A stretch of 64,000 bases of DNA from Gammaproteobacteria bacterium. Its GTDB lineage: Bacteria > Pseudomonadota > Gammaproteobacteria > Steroidobacterales > Rariloculaceae. Below the pieces are notes generated by a model. The model saw only the letters and a list, made by a program, of their open reading frames with translations, was not told the DNA's origin and did no database searches. Within the stretch, counting starts at the first letter, position 1. The number at the start of each line of letters is the position of its first letter. Shown in pieces: positions 9,231 through 17,870 of this stretch. The DNA is taken from positions 186,001 through 250,000 of the forward strand of contig JAJEGN010000007.1 in the NCBI GenBank assembly GCA_022819855.1. The letters run 5' to 3'. Position numbers and translations under genes: made by a program.

Positions 9231-10541
9231 ATGAAGAAACAACACATTGCGCTTTTCGTCGTCCTGGCAGCGCTGCACTTCCAGTCGATCCACGCTGTCG
9301 AAGCCGAAGATCGGGTGGCCGCCAGGCAGTGGATATTCGGCGCCGAGTTCGTCGATCCCGGGAGCGGCGCGTTGCCTGACGACAAGGTAATCTTTTCCTG
9401 GTTATCCGCATCGTCGTTTGCGGCTTCGGTTCAGGGTCGCGTGTTCCTGCTCGACAGCTACGTAACGCGCCTCGAAGTCGAGCGGGGTCGAACGCCGCTT
9501 GTGCTTGCGGACCTTGTGAACCTCGATCCCGAAGCCGTTCTTCTCGGCCACGGCCACAACGATCACGCCGACCATGCAGCCTACATCTCGGCAATGACGG
9601 ACGCCGTCATCTACGCGACGGAAGAGACCTGCGGCACCATGGAGGTCGACTTCGACCGCATGGCCAATGACCCGCGCATCCAGGAGCACCCCGATCGCGC
9701 GTTTCCCGACGATGCGACGCTCGACTGCGTGCCCGTGACGTCCGCGGGCTCGGTACCCGGAACGGAAGTGCTGAACCTGACGTTCCTCGAACCGCTGGCC
9801 TGCGTTACGGCCTTCCGTCACCTGCACTCGATAGCGGTCGAACCCGACAGCGACTTTCCGCCGACGCCTGTGGAGATCATCGTCGACGAGCGCGATGATT
9901 ACCTGTTTCCGCGGGGCACGCCACTTTGGCCGGATTCCCGGAACGCGGAACCCGAGCCCACGGACGATCGACAGTTCGACACGACCACGACCCGAGGCGC
10001 GCCAGGCGGCGCCGATTCCCTGTTCTTCAGCTTCCTGCTGCGCACCGGCAGCAACTTCTCGTTCGTCTACCACAACACTGCGGGCGCCCTGAAAGAGGGA
10101 ATCGGCCGCAATTACGAAGGTAGGCCCGAGGACGGCCAGCGAATCATCGATTTGCTTGAGGCCCTCGCGCCCACTGACGTGCAGCTCGGCACGGCCGCAA
10201 CCGGCAACTTCGACAACAACGGTCTGCGCGACCTGATCATGTACCAGGCCGCGATCCAACCGAAGATCTACGTCCCGAACCACATCACGACCGGCACACG
10301 AGCGCGGGAGGGCTCCTCGCTGTCGGTGTATGCGGGCTACGTCAACCAGATGGACCTGATGGGCGTGCCGGCATCCGAACGCCCGCGCCTGCATTGGCTC
10401 GTCGATCCGGTGGACTACCTCAAGCCGATCGTTTTCGACATGAACCAGACCGCCTGGGCCGATCCCGGAAAGGAATCGGCCATGGACGGCTATTGCGCGC
10501 CGACCGGGTTGACGGAGCCGAGTGCGGTTTCCCTGAACTAG
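9231..10541 (+). CDS. Secreted UlaG-like MBL-fold hydrolase
   Basis: The 436-residue product starts with MKKQHIALFVVLAALHFQSIHA, a clear signal peptide, which decides ATG 9231 over in-frame upstream starts. The metal motif is LGHGHNDHADH near residue 110. The preceding FSWLSASSFAASV...VFLLDSYV resembles the opening strands of UlaG-like lactonases more than B3 enzymes. Four or more cysteines (for example ETCGTM, LDCVPV, LACVTA, DGYCAP) may form periplasmic disulfides. The MBL core is split by a long central insertion (about 130-260) that I do not recognise. Its stop codon overlaps that of the convergent MBL gene. Substrate unknown. Confidence 0.78.
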   Translation: MKKQHIALFVVLAALHFQSIHAVEAEDRVAARQWIFGAEFVDPGSGALPDDKVIFSWLSASSFAASVQGRVFLLDSYVTRLEVERGRTPLVLADLVNLDPEAVLLGHGHNDHADHAAYISAMTDAVIYATEETCGTMEVDFDRMANDPRIQEHPDRAFPDDATLDCVPVTSAGSVPGTEVLNLTFLEPLACVTAFRHLHSIAVEPDSDFPPTPVEIIVDERDDYLFPRGTPLWPDSRNAEPEPTDDRQFDTTTTRGAPGGADSLFFSFLLRTGSNFSFVYHNTAGALKEGIGRNYEGRPEDGQRIIDLLEALAPTDVQLGTAATGNFDNNGLRDLIMYQAAIQPKIYVPNHITTGTRAREGSSLSVYAGYVNQMDLMGVPASERPRLHWLVDPVDYLKPIVFDMNQTAWADPGKESAMDGYCAPTGLTEPSAVSLN

Positions 10542-11632
10542 AGCTGCATCGTCGCGCGACCGAGTGCGCAATCCCTGAATACCTGAAAGCCCCGGGCCAG
10601 GCGCTCGGGCGTCAACAGGAACGGATGCGCGTCTCCCGGCTGCCGCTCCCGCAGCAGTTCGATGCGCCGGTCGGACTGGTCCCGCCGAACGTGGTTGGAC
10701 AGAAACACCTCCATCCCGCGTTCGAGCACCTCGGCGCGCATGCGCTCCGCAGAAGTCGCATACGCGAGAAATTGCCAGGTATTGGGTTCGAAATTGAAGC
10801 CGGTGCCGCCCCAAAGCGCAGCCAGATGCGTGTTGTCGCCGTCCCTGACGGTGATGATCGTCGTGATCGTTCCCATCGTGTGACCGGGAGTGACCACCAG
10901 TTCCAGCGTCGTATCGCCAAGCACGATCGTGTCGCGCTCGTCGTGCACGGTGCGACCCACATCGGGAATGTTCTCGGCCCACCCTGCGACGTTGAATCCC
11001 GTATCGCCCGAGGCAAGCATGTCCCAGTCGACCGCGGACATGACCACTTCCATCCCGTACTTCTCCTGAAGGTAGCGGCCGCCGGCGTAGTGATCGCCAT
11101 GCCCGTGCGAGATCAGCATGATCCTGATGTCGGCCGGGTCGAGTCCGAGTGAAACCAGACCGTTCTCGATGAAAGCTTCGGCCTCCTCGGGATTGTTCAG
11201 CGCATCGATCAGAATCAGTCCGTCAGACGTCTCGACCGCCCATGCCGAAACGCGTTCGTGACCGAGAAAAATGAGATTGTCGAAGACCCGGGTCGCCGGC
11301 GGACCGTCCGGCAGCGGCCGCGGCTCCTGATTCTGCGGTGCTGCGTTATTGGGCGCCCCCTGCGGACCCCCGCGTTGTCCCGACGGTATGCTGCATAGAT
11401 TGGCAAGGCCCGGAAAATCCAGATCGGCGGCCGTCAGACCGGAGACGAAGTGCGGATTGTCCGAACCGGGTTCGGAGTCGGATTGCGCCATACCGGCGGA
11501 GCCGAGCGCGATGTTCAGCAATGCTGCCGGAACCAGAAGGCAAGTGCCGCGTGCGATCGCTCGAACGCTCCCCCTTGCCGTCAACGGGCCCGAGAAGCGG
11601 CAAATGCCGCTACGGCGTATCTCGATGTTCAT
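10538..11632 (-). CDS. Secreted MBL-fold metallo-hydrolase, paralogue
   Basis: This 364-residue protein is a paralogue of the enzyme at 5352-6407. A signal peptide spans roughly residues 25-50 (CLLVPAALLNIALGSAGMAQ), preceded by a long basic n-region. The metal motif is SHGHGDHYAGG, followed by GHTMGTIT. LWGGTGFNFEPN and FPGLANLC are shared with the paralogue. GAGGGGG lies before ATG 11632. It lies 61 bases downstream of the LysR gene on the same strand, so it may be cotranscribed with or controlled by that regulator. Substrate unknown. Confidence 0.85.
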   Translation of the reverse strand: MNIEIRRSGICRFSGPLTARGSVRAIARGTCLLVPAALLNIALGSAGMAQSDSEPGSDNPHFVSGLTAADLDFPGLANLCSIPSGQRGGPQGAPNNAAPQNQEPRPLPDGPPATRVFDNLIFLGHERVSAWAVETSDGLILIDALNNPEEAEAFIENGLVSLGLDPADIRIMLISHGHGDHYAGGRYLQEKYGMEVVMSAVDWDMLASGDTGFNVAGWAENIPDVGRTVHDERDTIVLGDTTLELVVTPGHTMGTITTIITVRDGDNTHLAALWGGTGFNFEPNTWQFLAYATSAERMRAEVLERGMEVFLSNHVRRDQSDRRIELLRERQPGDAHPFLLTPERLARGFQVFRDCALGRATMQL

Positions 11633-11693
11633 GAACCAACCCCCTCGTGAATAGTTAAGTTTCTCTTTCCTGGACAGGAACCGAAGCGGTCTC

Positions 11694-12602
11694 TCAGTGT
11701 GAATACCGCTCCAGATTCGACTTCAACAGCTTCATGAGTTCGTCACGGTAGTGATCGTGCGATCCCTTGACCCATGCGGCCGCCAGCGGCAGTTCCCTGA
11801 TGGGACCGCCCGTGTCGTCCACGAGAGGTCGATACACGACGCCTTGCACGGCATTGCGGCTGTACCAGTACGGTACGATGGCCGCGCCGATTTCAGCGCC
11901 TACCATGTTGATGATGGTCTGCTTTTCTTCCGCCTGCTGCTCGATACGCGGCTGCAACGATGCGCCGAGAAACAATTGCATGGTCAGGTTGTAGCTGTGC
12001 GGTCGCGTTCTCGGCGACGGCAGGATCAGCGGCACGTCTTCAAGGTCCGTAATGCGCAGGTGCTCGTGCCTGGTCAGAGGATGCTCGCCCGGCAGGGCCA
12101 CCACCGTGGGCTCTTCCAGCAAATGATCGAAGTGGATGGCGGGCTGCGGCGAAATTGGCGGACGCACGATCGCGATGTCGAGAGCGCCGGAGAGGAGCCT
12201 TGGCAGCAGCTTGGCGCTCTTGTCCTCGAGCAGGGACAGCTCCAGATCCGGTTCCAGCTCCCTGAAATCGTGCACGAGCTGCGGAATCAGGCCGGTCGCA
12301 GCACTGTCCATCGCGCCGATTCGAAATACGCGTTCTTCCCGGGAGGCCGAGTCGCGAACGCGGCTTTCGATTTCTTCAACCTGAGCCAGCAGCGGCCGCG
12401 CCTCGCGCAGCAGCAACTGCCCGCTCCGTGTCAGCGTAACCTCGCGAGTCGTACGTGACAGCAACTTGAGCCCGAGTTCCTTTTCGAGCAAGCCGATATT
12501 GCGGCTCAGCGACGACGGCAGGATATTCAGGCGTCGCGCTGCGCGGCCGAAGTGCAATTCGTCGGCTACGACGGTGAAGCAACGCAGGAGCTTCAGATCC
12601 AC
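11694..12602 (-). CDS. LysR-family transcriptional regulator
   Basis: The 302-residue protein has an N-terminal winged helix-turn-helix at about 1-60 (LRCFTVVADELHFGRAARRL followed by SSLSRNIGLLEKELG), a linker helix, and a co-inducer-binding domain at about 90-300. The start codon is GTG at 12602. LysR regulators usually act on divergent or adjacent genes in response to a small pathway metabolite. Here its neighbours on the same strand are two secreted MBL enzymes (upstream and downstream), which are the likeliest targets. The co-inducer cannot be inferred. Confidence 0.9.
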   Translation of the reverse strand: MDLKLLRCFTVVADELHFGRAARRLNILPSSLSRNIGLLEKELGLKLLSRTTREVTLTRSGQLLLREARPLLAQVEEIESRVRDSASREERVFRIGAMDSAATGLIPQLVHDFRELEPDLELSLLEDKSAKLLPRLLSGALDIAIVRPPISPQPAIHFDHLLEEPTVVALPGEHPLTRHEHLRITDLEDVPLILPSPRTRPHSYNLTMQLFLGASLQPRIEQQAEEKQTIINMVGAEIGAAIVPYWYSRNAVQGVVYRPLVDDTGGPIRELPLAAAWVKGSHDHYRDELMKLLKSNLERYSH

Positions 12603-12651
12603 CGGCAGGCCTGACGAATCTAATCCGGAGCCCTGACGCCCTGCCCGGCCA

Positions 12652-13677
12652 TCACGGCGCGGCCGAGTATCGCGTGAGGCTCAGATAAGCCGACTCGATC
12701 ATCGTCGGCAACTGCTGCTCGTAACCTGCCCAGTCGCTGTACGCGTCGAACGTGAGCTGTTCCTGCATCTGCTCCAGGGTCAAGCCGTTGGCGATGCCCG
12801 CGCTGACCGCAGCCTCGAGCGTCTCGAGCCAGACGCGGAACGCCACGAGGTCGTCCTTGCCGCCGGAGGCGAAGTGGCTGTTGATCAGGATGTCGAAATC
12901 GAGTTCTTCAAGGGCGCGCAGGGATTCGATCCAGACCGACATGGGACGCTCGTCGAAGGCGAAGTTGCAGCACATCCGGTTGATCCATATGTAGTCGCCG
13001 GCGAAAAGCACTCCGTGATCCGGAAAATAGACATCGATCAGGTCGTTCGTGTGGCGATTGCGCGCCCACAGGAGTTGCACTCGATAGCCGCCGATCTCGA
13101 TCTCATGGTCGCCCGAGAAGAGTATCGTCGGCGGCTCGATGTCGGCATTGATCTCCTCGGGTGTCAGAAAGTCGTCTTCGTTCGTATCGAAACGGTCGAA
13201 ATTGGCGCGCGTTCCCGTCAGCGCTTCTTCCCGCGACAGCCGATTGTCACCGTCCGTGTCGCGCGTATTCCCCGGCGGCGGCGCCTCGGTCAACGTGCCA
13301 GCCAGAAACACCGCCATGTTCTCGTGAGCAATGAAGTCGGCGGTATCGGCGAACTGACGCGTACCGCCCACGTGGTCCCAGTGATAGTGGCTCTCCACGA
13401 CGTAGCGCACGGGCTGGTCGGGAAAGCGTTCGTCGAGCGCCTGCTTGAGGAGATTGGCGGCCGTCGGGTTGGGTGGGTCGACCAGCAGAATCCCTTCGTC
13501 GGTCGCGAGGAACACGAACACCGGCGAGACGCCGGCTCCCGTCGTGACCACGTGCAGCCCGTCGCGGATCTCGCCCATGTTCAGTTCGATCGGCCGGCCC
13601 GGCGGTTGGGCCGATAGCGCGGCGGATAGCAGAGCGACGGCTACGAAACTGACGACTCTCAACGACTTCACGTACAT
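12652..13677 (-). CDS. MBL-fold hydrolase with inserted EF-hand pair
   Basis: This is a 341-residue secreted enzyme with a signal peptide at about 1-23 (ending ALSAQ). The first metal motif HYHWDH is at 97-102. Between it and the later motifs lie two canonical EF-hand calcium loops: DTDGDNRLSREE at 140-151 and DTNEDDFLTPEE at 164-175. Each has acidic or oxygen ligands at loop positions 1, 3, 5, 9 and 12. Later conserved parts are RHTNDLIDVYFP, GVLFAGDYIW and INSHFASGG, typical of QuiP/lactonase-like MBL proteins. GGAG precedes ATG 13677. The gene lies between the pentaheme cytochrome and LysR genes on the same strand. The calcium loops are unusual in this fold and may stabilise or gate the active site in the periplasm. 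Confidence 0.85.
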   Translation of the reverse strand: MYVKSLRVVSFVAVALLSAALSAQPPGRPIELNMGEIRDGLHVVTTGAGVSPVFVFLATDEGILLVDPPNPTAANLLKQALDERFPDQPVRYVVESHYHWDHVGGTRQFADTADFIAHENMAVFLAGTLTEAPPPGNTRDTDGDNRLSREEALTGTRANFDRFDTNEDDFLTPEEINADIEPPTILFSGDHEIEIGGYRVQLLWARNRHTNDLIDVYFPDHGVLFAGDYIWINRMCCNFAFDERPMSVWIESLRALEELDFDILINSHFASGGKDDLVAFRVWLETLEAAVSAGIANGLTLEQMQEQLTFDAYSDWAGYEQQLPTMIESAYLSLTRYSAAP

Positions 13678-13789
13678 CCGATCATCTCCGGATCGAGGCC
13701 ATGACGTACTATCTTACCCGCGTTGAAAACGCGGTCCGGACAAACGTCGCTGGATTCCGGCGACGCCCGCCCCGGAACTGGCGCGGACG

Positions 13790-15490
13790 CTAGGGGGAAC
13801 CCCGGTAGCTGGCTTCGGCAAGCAACACAGCCGATGTCTCGGCGTTGTCGTTGTAATAGGAGACGAAGCGGTTCGTTTCCGCGGCGTCGTACGAAGCCAG
13901 GTTCTGCGCCCAGCGGTAGCCGATGGTCTGGAACATCAGCCGTACCTGGACATCGACTTCTCCCACGCCCGGCGGCGCGGCGACACGATATCGGACGTGG
14001 TCACTGCCCGCCAGGAAGTCGGCATCGTCCTGCGCACTGCCGTGCACCCTGACGGCGGCGTCGGCAGTCGCCTTGTCGAAACCGTCGGGCAGTAAGCGGT
14101 TGTCCTTGACATAGCTCACTGCAGACAGGAGACCCGTGGTGACCTGGCCGGACCCATCCACGATGACCGGTTCGTAGATCTGCACTTGTCCGGCATCTTC
14201 GATCACGTCGTAGTGCGGCTCAAAGCTTGCACCGTCAGCATCGTTGTCGTTGCCTTCAATGCTGCCGTCGGCGCGCATGGCGCCGGATTCGAACACCACG
14301 TTGCCGTCGCTGTCGCGCACCGCGAGGTGGATCCAGACCCTTCTGGACGGATAGGCCGTCGGCAGCTTGTGGCCTGCCAGATTCGCCACTTCAAGGTCGA
14401 TGACGATGCGATCATCCTCGCGCGTGACGCCGAGAACGTCCATCGCTGCCGTTGCGCTTTGCAGGTGTGCCCGGGTCGCTTCGGCCGCGCGCTGAAGATC
14501 GGCGGAAGGCGCCGTGACGAGCAGTTCGTCGCGATACCGGTCGAGCAGATCGAGCATGAACGCGTTGCCGCCGCGAAAGACATGCTGGGAGAAGTCCTCG
14601 CGCGGCTCCCCGAGCACCGAGGAAATGGGCGCCAGCGACGTCTCCGGCATGTGGCAGGACTGGCAGCTCATCGATTCCGCGTAGCTGCTGTGGCGCCACT
14701 CGAGATAGGGCACCTGCTCCGGGAACCGTGACTGCTCGGCTCCCTCGTTGTCGAGACTCGTGGTGAACAGCGTATGGCAGGTCGCGCACAACTCCGATTC
14801 CTGGACGTGCGTGGCCGTCTCCGGCGTGAACCCGCTTGCAGACAGCATGATCCGCCTCAGACCATCTTCCACGTCGAACGGCCCGAAAATCTGCGGTTCA
14901 GTGCCCGCGCCGATCACGAAGTTGCCGTCGAAGCTCGATTCCTCGCCGAAGTTGTCGGACCGGATCTGGTGGCAGGTGGTGCAGGACACGCCGTCGAGCG
15001 CGAACATCGCGTTGGCGTCGCCCTGCCGCGCGGCCTCGAGGGTGTCAAACACGTTGCCGAGGCCGCCCTCGGCCCGGGCCAGCACGCGCGCCATCGGCAT
15101 GTGACAGGTCGCGCAGATGTCTTCAATTTCCGCCTGCGCGCCGGGATGATCCGTGACCTCGCGGCGCACACCCGCCTGCCAGTACGGATCGCGCGCCGAA
15201 TGCGCCATCATGGACCCGCGCCAGACATGGCCGATGGAGACGTTGTTTCCATCCGCGTCGGTCAAATTGCTGTGGCAGGCGATGCACTGATCGGACGTTG
15301 CAAACGTGCTGTGATCGACCGGCTGCGCCGGCGCCGATGCGCCCGCAAGGCAGAGGATCAGGCCGGGCGCGGCCCGGGCGATGCACGCTGCAGTGCGGTT
15401 GCGCCGACGGAACGCCGCCAGCCATTCAACCGCCCGACGCTGCCGCGACGCGAAGTGCGCCGATGTCCGGCTTGAACTGCTACCAGCCAT
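13790..15490 (-). CDS. Secreted pentaheme c-type cytochrome
   Basis: The 566-residue protein has five CXXCH heme c motifs: CIACH 69-73, CATCH 126-130, CTTCH 170-174, CATCH 235-239 and CQSCH 276-280. A hydrophobic segment at about 42-55 ending in APAQ is the likely signal peptide after a long basic n-region. The C-terminal half (about 330-566) lacks hemes and is beta-rich; it contains GHKLPTAYPSRRVWIHL, a sequence I associate with multiheme cytochromes of unknown role. Its ATG overlaps the end of the upstream cytochrome-barrel gene by 11 bases, suggesting a joint product. It probably moves electrons across the periplasm, possibly to or from the barrel protein. No decaheme MtrA-type partner is seen. 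Confidence 0.85.
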   Translation of the reverse strand: MAGSSSSRTSAHFASRQRRAVEWLAAFRRRNRTAACIARAAPGLILCLAGASAPAQPVDHSTFATSDQCIACHSNLTDADGNNVSIGHVWRGSMMAHSARDPYWQAGVRREVTDHPGAQAEIEDICATCHMPMARVLARAEGGLGNVFDTLEAARQGDANAMFALDGVSCTTCHQIRSDNFGEESSFDGNFVIGAGTEPQIFGPFDVEDGLRRIMLSASGFTPETATHVQESELCATCHTLFTTSLDNEGAEQSRFPEQVPYLEWRHSSYAESMSCQSCHMPETSLAPISSVLGEPREDFSQHVFRGGNAFMLDLLDRYRDELLVTAPSADLQRAAEATRAHLQSATAAMDVLGVTREDDRIVIDLEVANLAGHKLPTAYPSRRVWIHLAVRDSDGNVVFESGAMRADGSIEGNDNDADGASFEPHYDVIEDAGQVQIYEPVIVDGSGQVTTGLLSAVSYVKDNRLLPDGFDKATADAAVRVHGSAQDDADFLAGSDHVRYRVAAPPGVGEVDVQVRLMFQTIGYRWAQNLASYDAAETNRFVSYYNDNAETSAVLLAEASYRGSP

Positions 15491-16565
15491 CGCGGAAAGC
15501 TCCGTCGAACCAGTCCCAGAGCAGGTACACGACGAACTGCGGTTCCCGATCCTGCTTGTTGCTGACGGGAACGCGCACGCCCACGTTGAGCAGGATGTGC
15601 TGGCGGGTATTCAGCGCCACCTGAAGTTGCGGGACCAGGTCCACGCTCGTATCCGACCCGGAATCCGTTTCGCGCGAAGCCAGCACCTCCAGCATGGGAC
15701 TCCATGCACGACCGAACTCGCCCTCGGTGAATGTCTTGCCAAGCACCGCCCGGACGGCCACTTCGTCTTCGGCGGGGCCGTCCACCGCGAATTCGCCGAG
15801 TACCTGGGTCTGGAAGAAGCCGTCCGAGGGCAAGAGCCGCACGTATGCGCCGTAGACCTCGACTATTGTCGAGTCGGAACCGAAACCATCCTCGACCTCC
15901 CCCGTTGACAGGATGACTTCGCCCCCGAGGCTGAACGCGTTGCCGGTCTCGAGGTTGTGGTAGAGCGCGTACTTGTAACCGACCGCGATGTCTTCGAATC
16001 CGAAATTCGCGTCGCCGTCGAGCGGCGAATTGCGGTTCCCGACGGGCGCGCTGATTTCAACCATGCCGCGCGGACCGAAGCGTTTCTCGTACAACAGCTC
16101 GAACGTCACAGCGTCACTGTCGTCGGTGTCCACCGCGAGCGTGTACACGGTCTCGTCTTCGGGAAACGCCTTCTCCGTGAAGAACGGCCTCGGGACGTTG
16201 AACTCGCCGCGCGGCCAGTCGTCGTTCGTACAGAAGGTGCGGACATGGCGCAGGATGGAATAGATTTCGTCGTCGGTGAGGGCGTCCCCGAATGCCGGCA
16301 TCATGCGGTCGAAAGCCCGTACCGGACCGCCTTCGTGAATCACGGCGTGCCAGTCGGGGTCCGGTTCGCGCGACGCGAATTCGCAATCCGTGAAATCGGG
16401 AAGTTCGAGCTCGAAGCCGCGGTCTTCGAGCGGTTGACCGCGACCGTCCGAGCCGTGGCAGGCAGCACAGGCCGACTCGTAGAGTGCGGCATCGTCGTCG
16501 GTATCCGCAAGGGCGTGACCCGCGAACGCAAGGACGAGCAATGCCGGCAAGCTCCTGAGAGTCAT
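15480..16565 (-). CDS. Cytochrome c fused to outer-membrane beta-barrel
   Basis: From ATG 16565 the product has 361 residues: a signal peptide 1-20 (ending GHALA), one heme motif CAACH at 33-37, and a class I cytochrome domain to about 112 with axial-Met candidates Met88/89 in FDRMMPAFGDALTDDE. From about 138 to the end the sequence alternates polar and hydrophobic residues (FELLYEKRFGPRGMVEISAP, LGGEVILSTG, HILLNVGVRVPV) and ends in FRDGW, a typical terminal aromatic of outer-membrane barrels. About 10-12 strands fit. An upstream in-frame ATG at 16628 would precede the signal with 21 unconvincing residues. The architecture recalls Cyc2 cytochrome-porins of iron oxidisers, though the cytochrome domain is longer and homology is not claimed. 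Overlap with the pentaheme gene suggests an electron conduit. Confidence 0.78.
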   Translation of the reverse strand: MTLRSLPALLVLAFAGHALADTDDDAALYESACAACHGSDGRGQPLEDRGFELELPDFTDCEFASREPDPDWHAVIHEGGPVRAFDRMMPAFGDALTDDEIYSILRHVRTFCTNDDWPRGEFNVPRPFFTEKAFPEDETVYTLAVDTDDSDAVTFELLYEKRFGPRGMVEISAPVGNRNSPLDGDANFGFEDIAVGYKYALYHNLETGNAFSLGGEVILSTGEVEDGFGSDSTIVEVYGAYVRLLPSDGFFQTQVLGEFAVDGPAEDEVAVRAVLGKTFTEGEFGRAWSPMLEVLASRETDSGSDTSVDLVPQLQVALNTRQHILLNVGVRVPVSNKQDREPQFVVYLLWDWFDGAFRDGW

Positions 16566-16732
16566 CTTTATGGTCTCGCGATCCCTCACAGTAGGATTCG
16601 TGCGGCGCAATGCGAGAGCTTGCACCAAACACTATTCGAATTTATTAATTTATTTGTCGAAACGTCACACGCCGGGGTGACACTGGTGCAAACGCCGTTA
16701 TGCCGGAACGGCGCGTGGCGGAGCAAGTGCGG

Positions 16733-17776
16733 TCAATTCCGCAAGGCCTGAAGCTCCGCGAGGATCGACAAGGCGATCGACTCCGGCGAATCGGCGCCGA
16801 TGTCGAGCCCGACCGGACCCTTGAGCCTCGGTCGCAGCGCTTCACCGACGGCGCCGAGTTCGTCCAGCAACCGCGCCTTGCGCGCTGGCGGACCGAGCAC
16901 GCCGACGTAATCGGTCGCGACCGTCGCAAGCTGGCCAAGATAGGTTCGATCGGTGGTCAGGTGATGGCTCATGACAATCACGGCATCGAAGGTCTCGAGC
17001 TCGATCTCTCGTGCCAGCGCCGGAGGGTCGATCGTCCTGACCCGCTCGGCAGCCTCGAATCCGCCCTTGTCGATGTAAGCCTGGCGGTGATCGGCGACCG
17101 TCACGAGCCAGCCGAGCTCCGCGGCCATCCGGACGAGCGGCACGGCGTCGGGGCCGGCGCCGAGCACGAGCAGCCGCGGCACGGGTACGAGTGCGGAATA
17201 CAGGATGCCCGCGCCGGAGTCGTCGACGACGTAGCGCGACTGGCGGGAGCGCAAGGCTTCATCGCAGCCGGCCTCGAGCTGCCCGACCTGCGCCGCATCG
17301 AGGTCGATGGCTTCGCTGGAACCGGATGTGCGGATCAGCGTGCCGCCGAGCGGCAGCCCCGACCCTTCCGCCTCGATGACCGTGGCAGCGGCGGCCGGTT
17401 CCGCGCCCATGAGCCGCTGCGCGATGGCAGCGAACGGAGCGTAGTCCTGCTCGGGCTCAAGCGGCTGCAGGAACACGCGGATCAGGCCGTTGCAGCCGAC
17501 GCCCAGCCCCCACAGATCGTCCGCTTCGTCGCGCAGATCGTAGGTAATCGCGGCAGGCTTGCGCGTTTCGAGAATCCGGTTCGCGCGTTCGCCGAGATCG
17601 CCTTCCAGACACCCGCCGCTCACGAGCCCCTGGTAGTCGCCGTTGGCCGCGATCAGGCTGCGGTGACCGGCCTTGCTGTAGGTCGAACCCATCGTTTCGT
17701 AGACGGTAGCGAGCACGAGTACCTCGCCTCGTTGCCGCCACTGTTCGAAGCGCTGGACAGTGCGCCGAAGGCTCAT
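16733..17776 (-). CDS. xdhC: XdhC/CoxI-family molybdoenzyme maturation factor
   Basis: The 347-residue protein has the two-domain XdhC layout. An N-terminal XdhC/CoxI domain contains the Cys motifs GGCLEGDL (about 54-61) and GVGCNGLIRVF (about 92-102). A C-terminal Rossmann-like domain contains LLVLGAGPDAVPL and VTVADHR, then SHHLTTDRTYL and VGVLGPPARK. Family members load sulfurated molybdenum cofactor into xanthine dehydrogenase-type enzymes. The only such enzyme in this window, the large subunit at 38327-40741, is 21 kb away, so the client is uncertain. It stands alone between the cytochrome-barrel gene and the trehalose block. Confidence 0.9.
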   Translation of the reverse strand: MSLRRTVQRFEQWRQRGEVLVLATVYETMGSTYSKAGHRSLIAANGDYQGLVSGGCLEGDLGERANRILETRKPAAITYDLRDEADDLWGLGVGCNGLIRVFLQPLEPEQDYAPFAAIAQRLMGAEPAAAATVIEAEGSGLPLGGTLIRTSGSSEAIDLDAAQVGQLEAGCDEALRSRQSRYVVDDSGAGILYSALVPVPRLLVLGAGPDAVPLVRMAAELGWLVTVADHRQAYIDKGGFEAAERVRTIDPPALAREIELETFDAVIVMSHHLTTDRTYLGQLATVATDYVGVLGPPARKARLLDELGAVGEALRPRLKGPVGLDIGADSPESIALSILAELQALRN

Positions 17777-17870
17777 CCTGCGATCCCGTTCGTCAGGCGA
17801 TCATGCTTACCCCCGTCTGCGCTCGGCACGAACCCGCTCCTCTCGCGCTCCCGTTCATGCGGGTCCCCGC

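Noticed and set aside
15480..16565. True Cyc2 iron oxidase
   Set aside because: The cytochrome domain is longer and the barrel smaller than in Cyc2, and no Cyc2 signature was recognised; only the architecture is similar.
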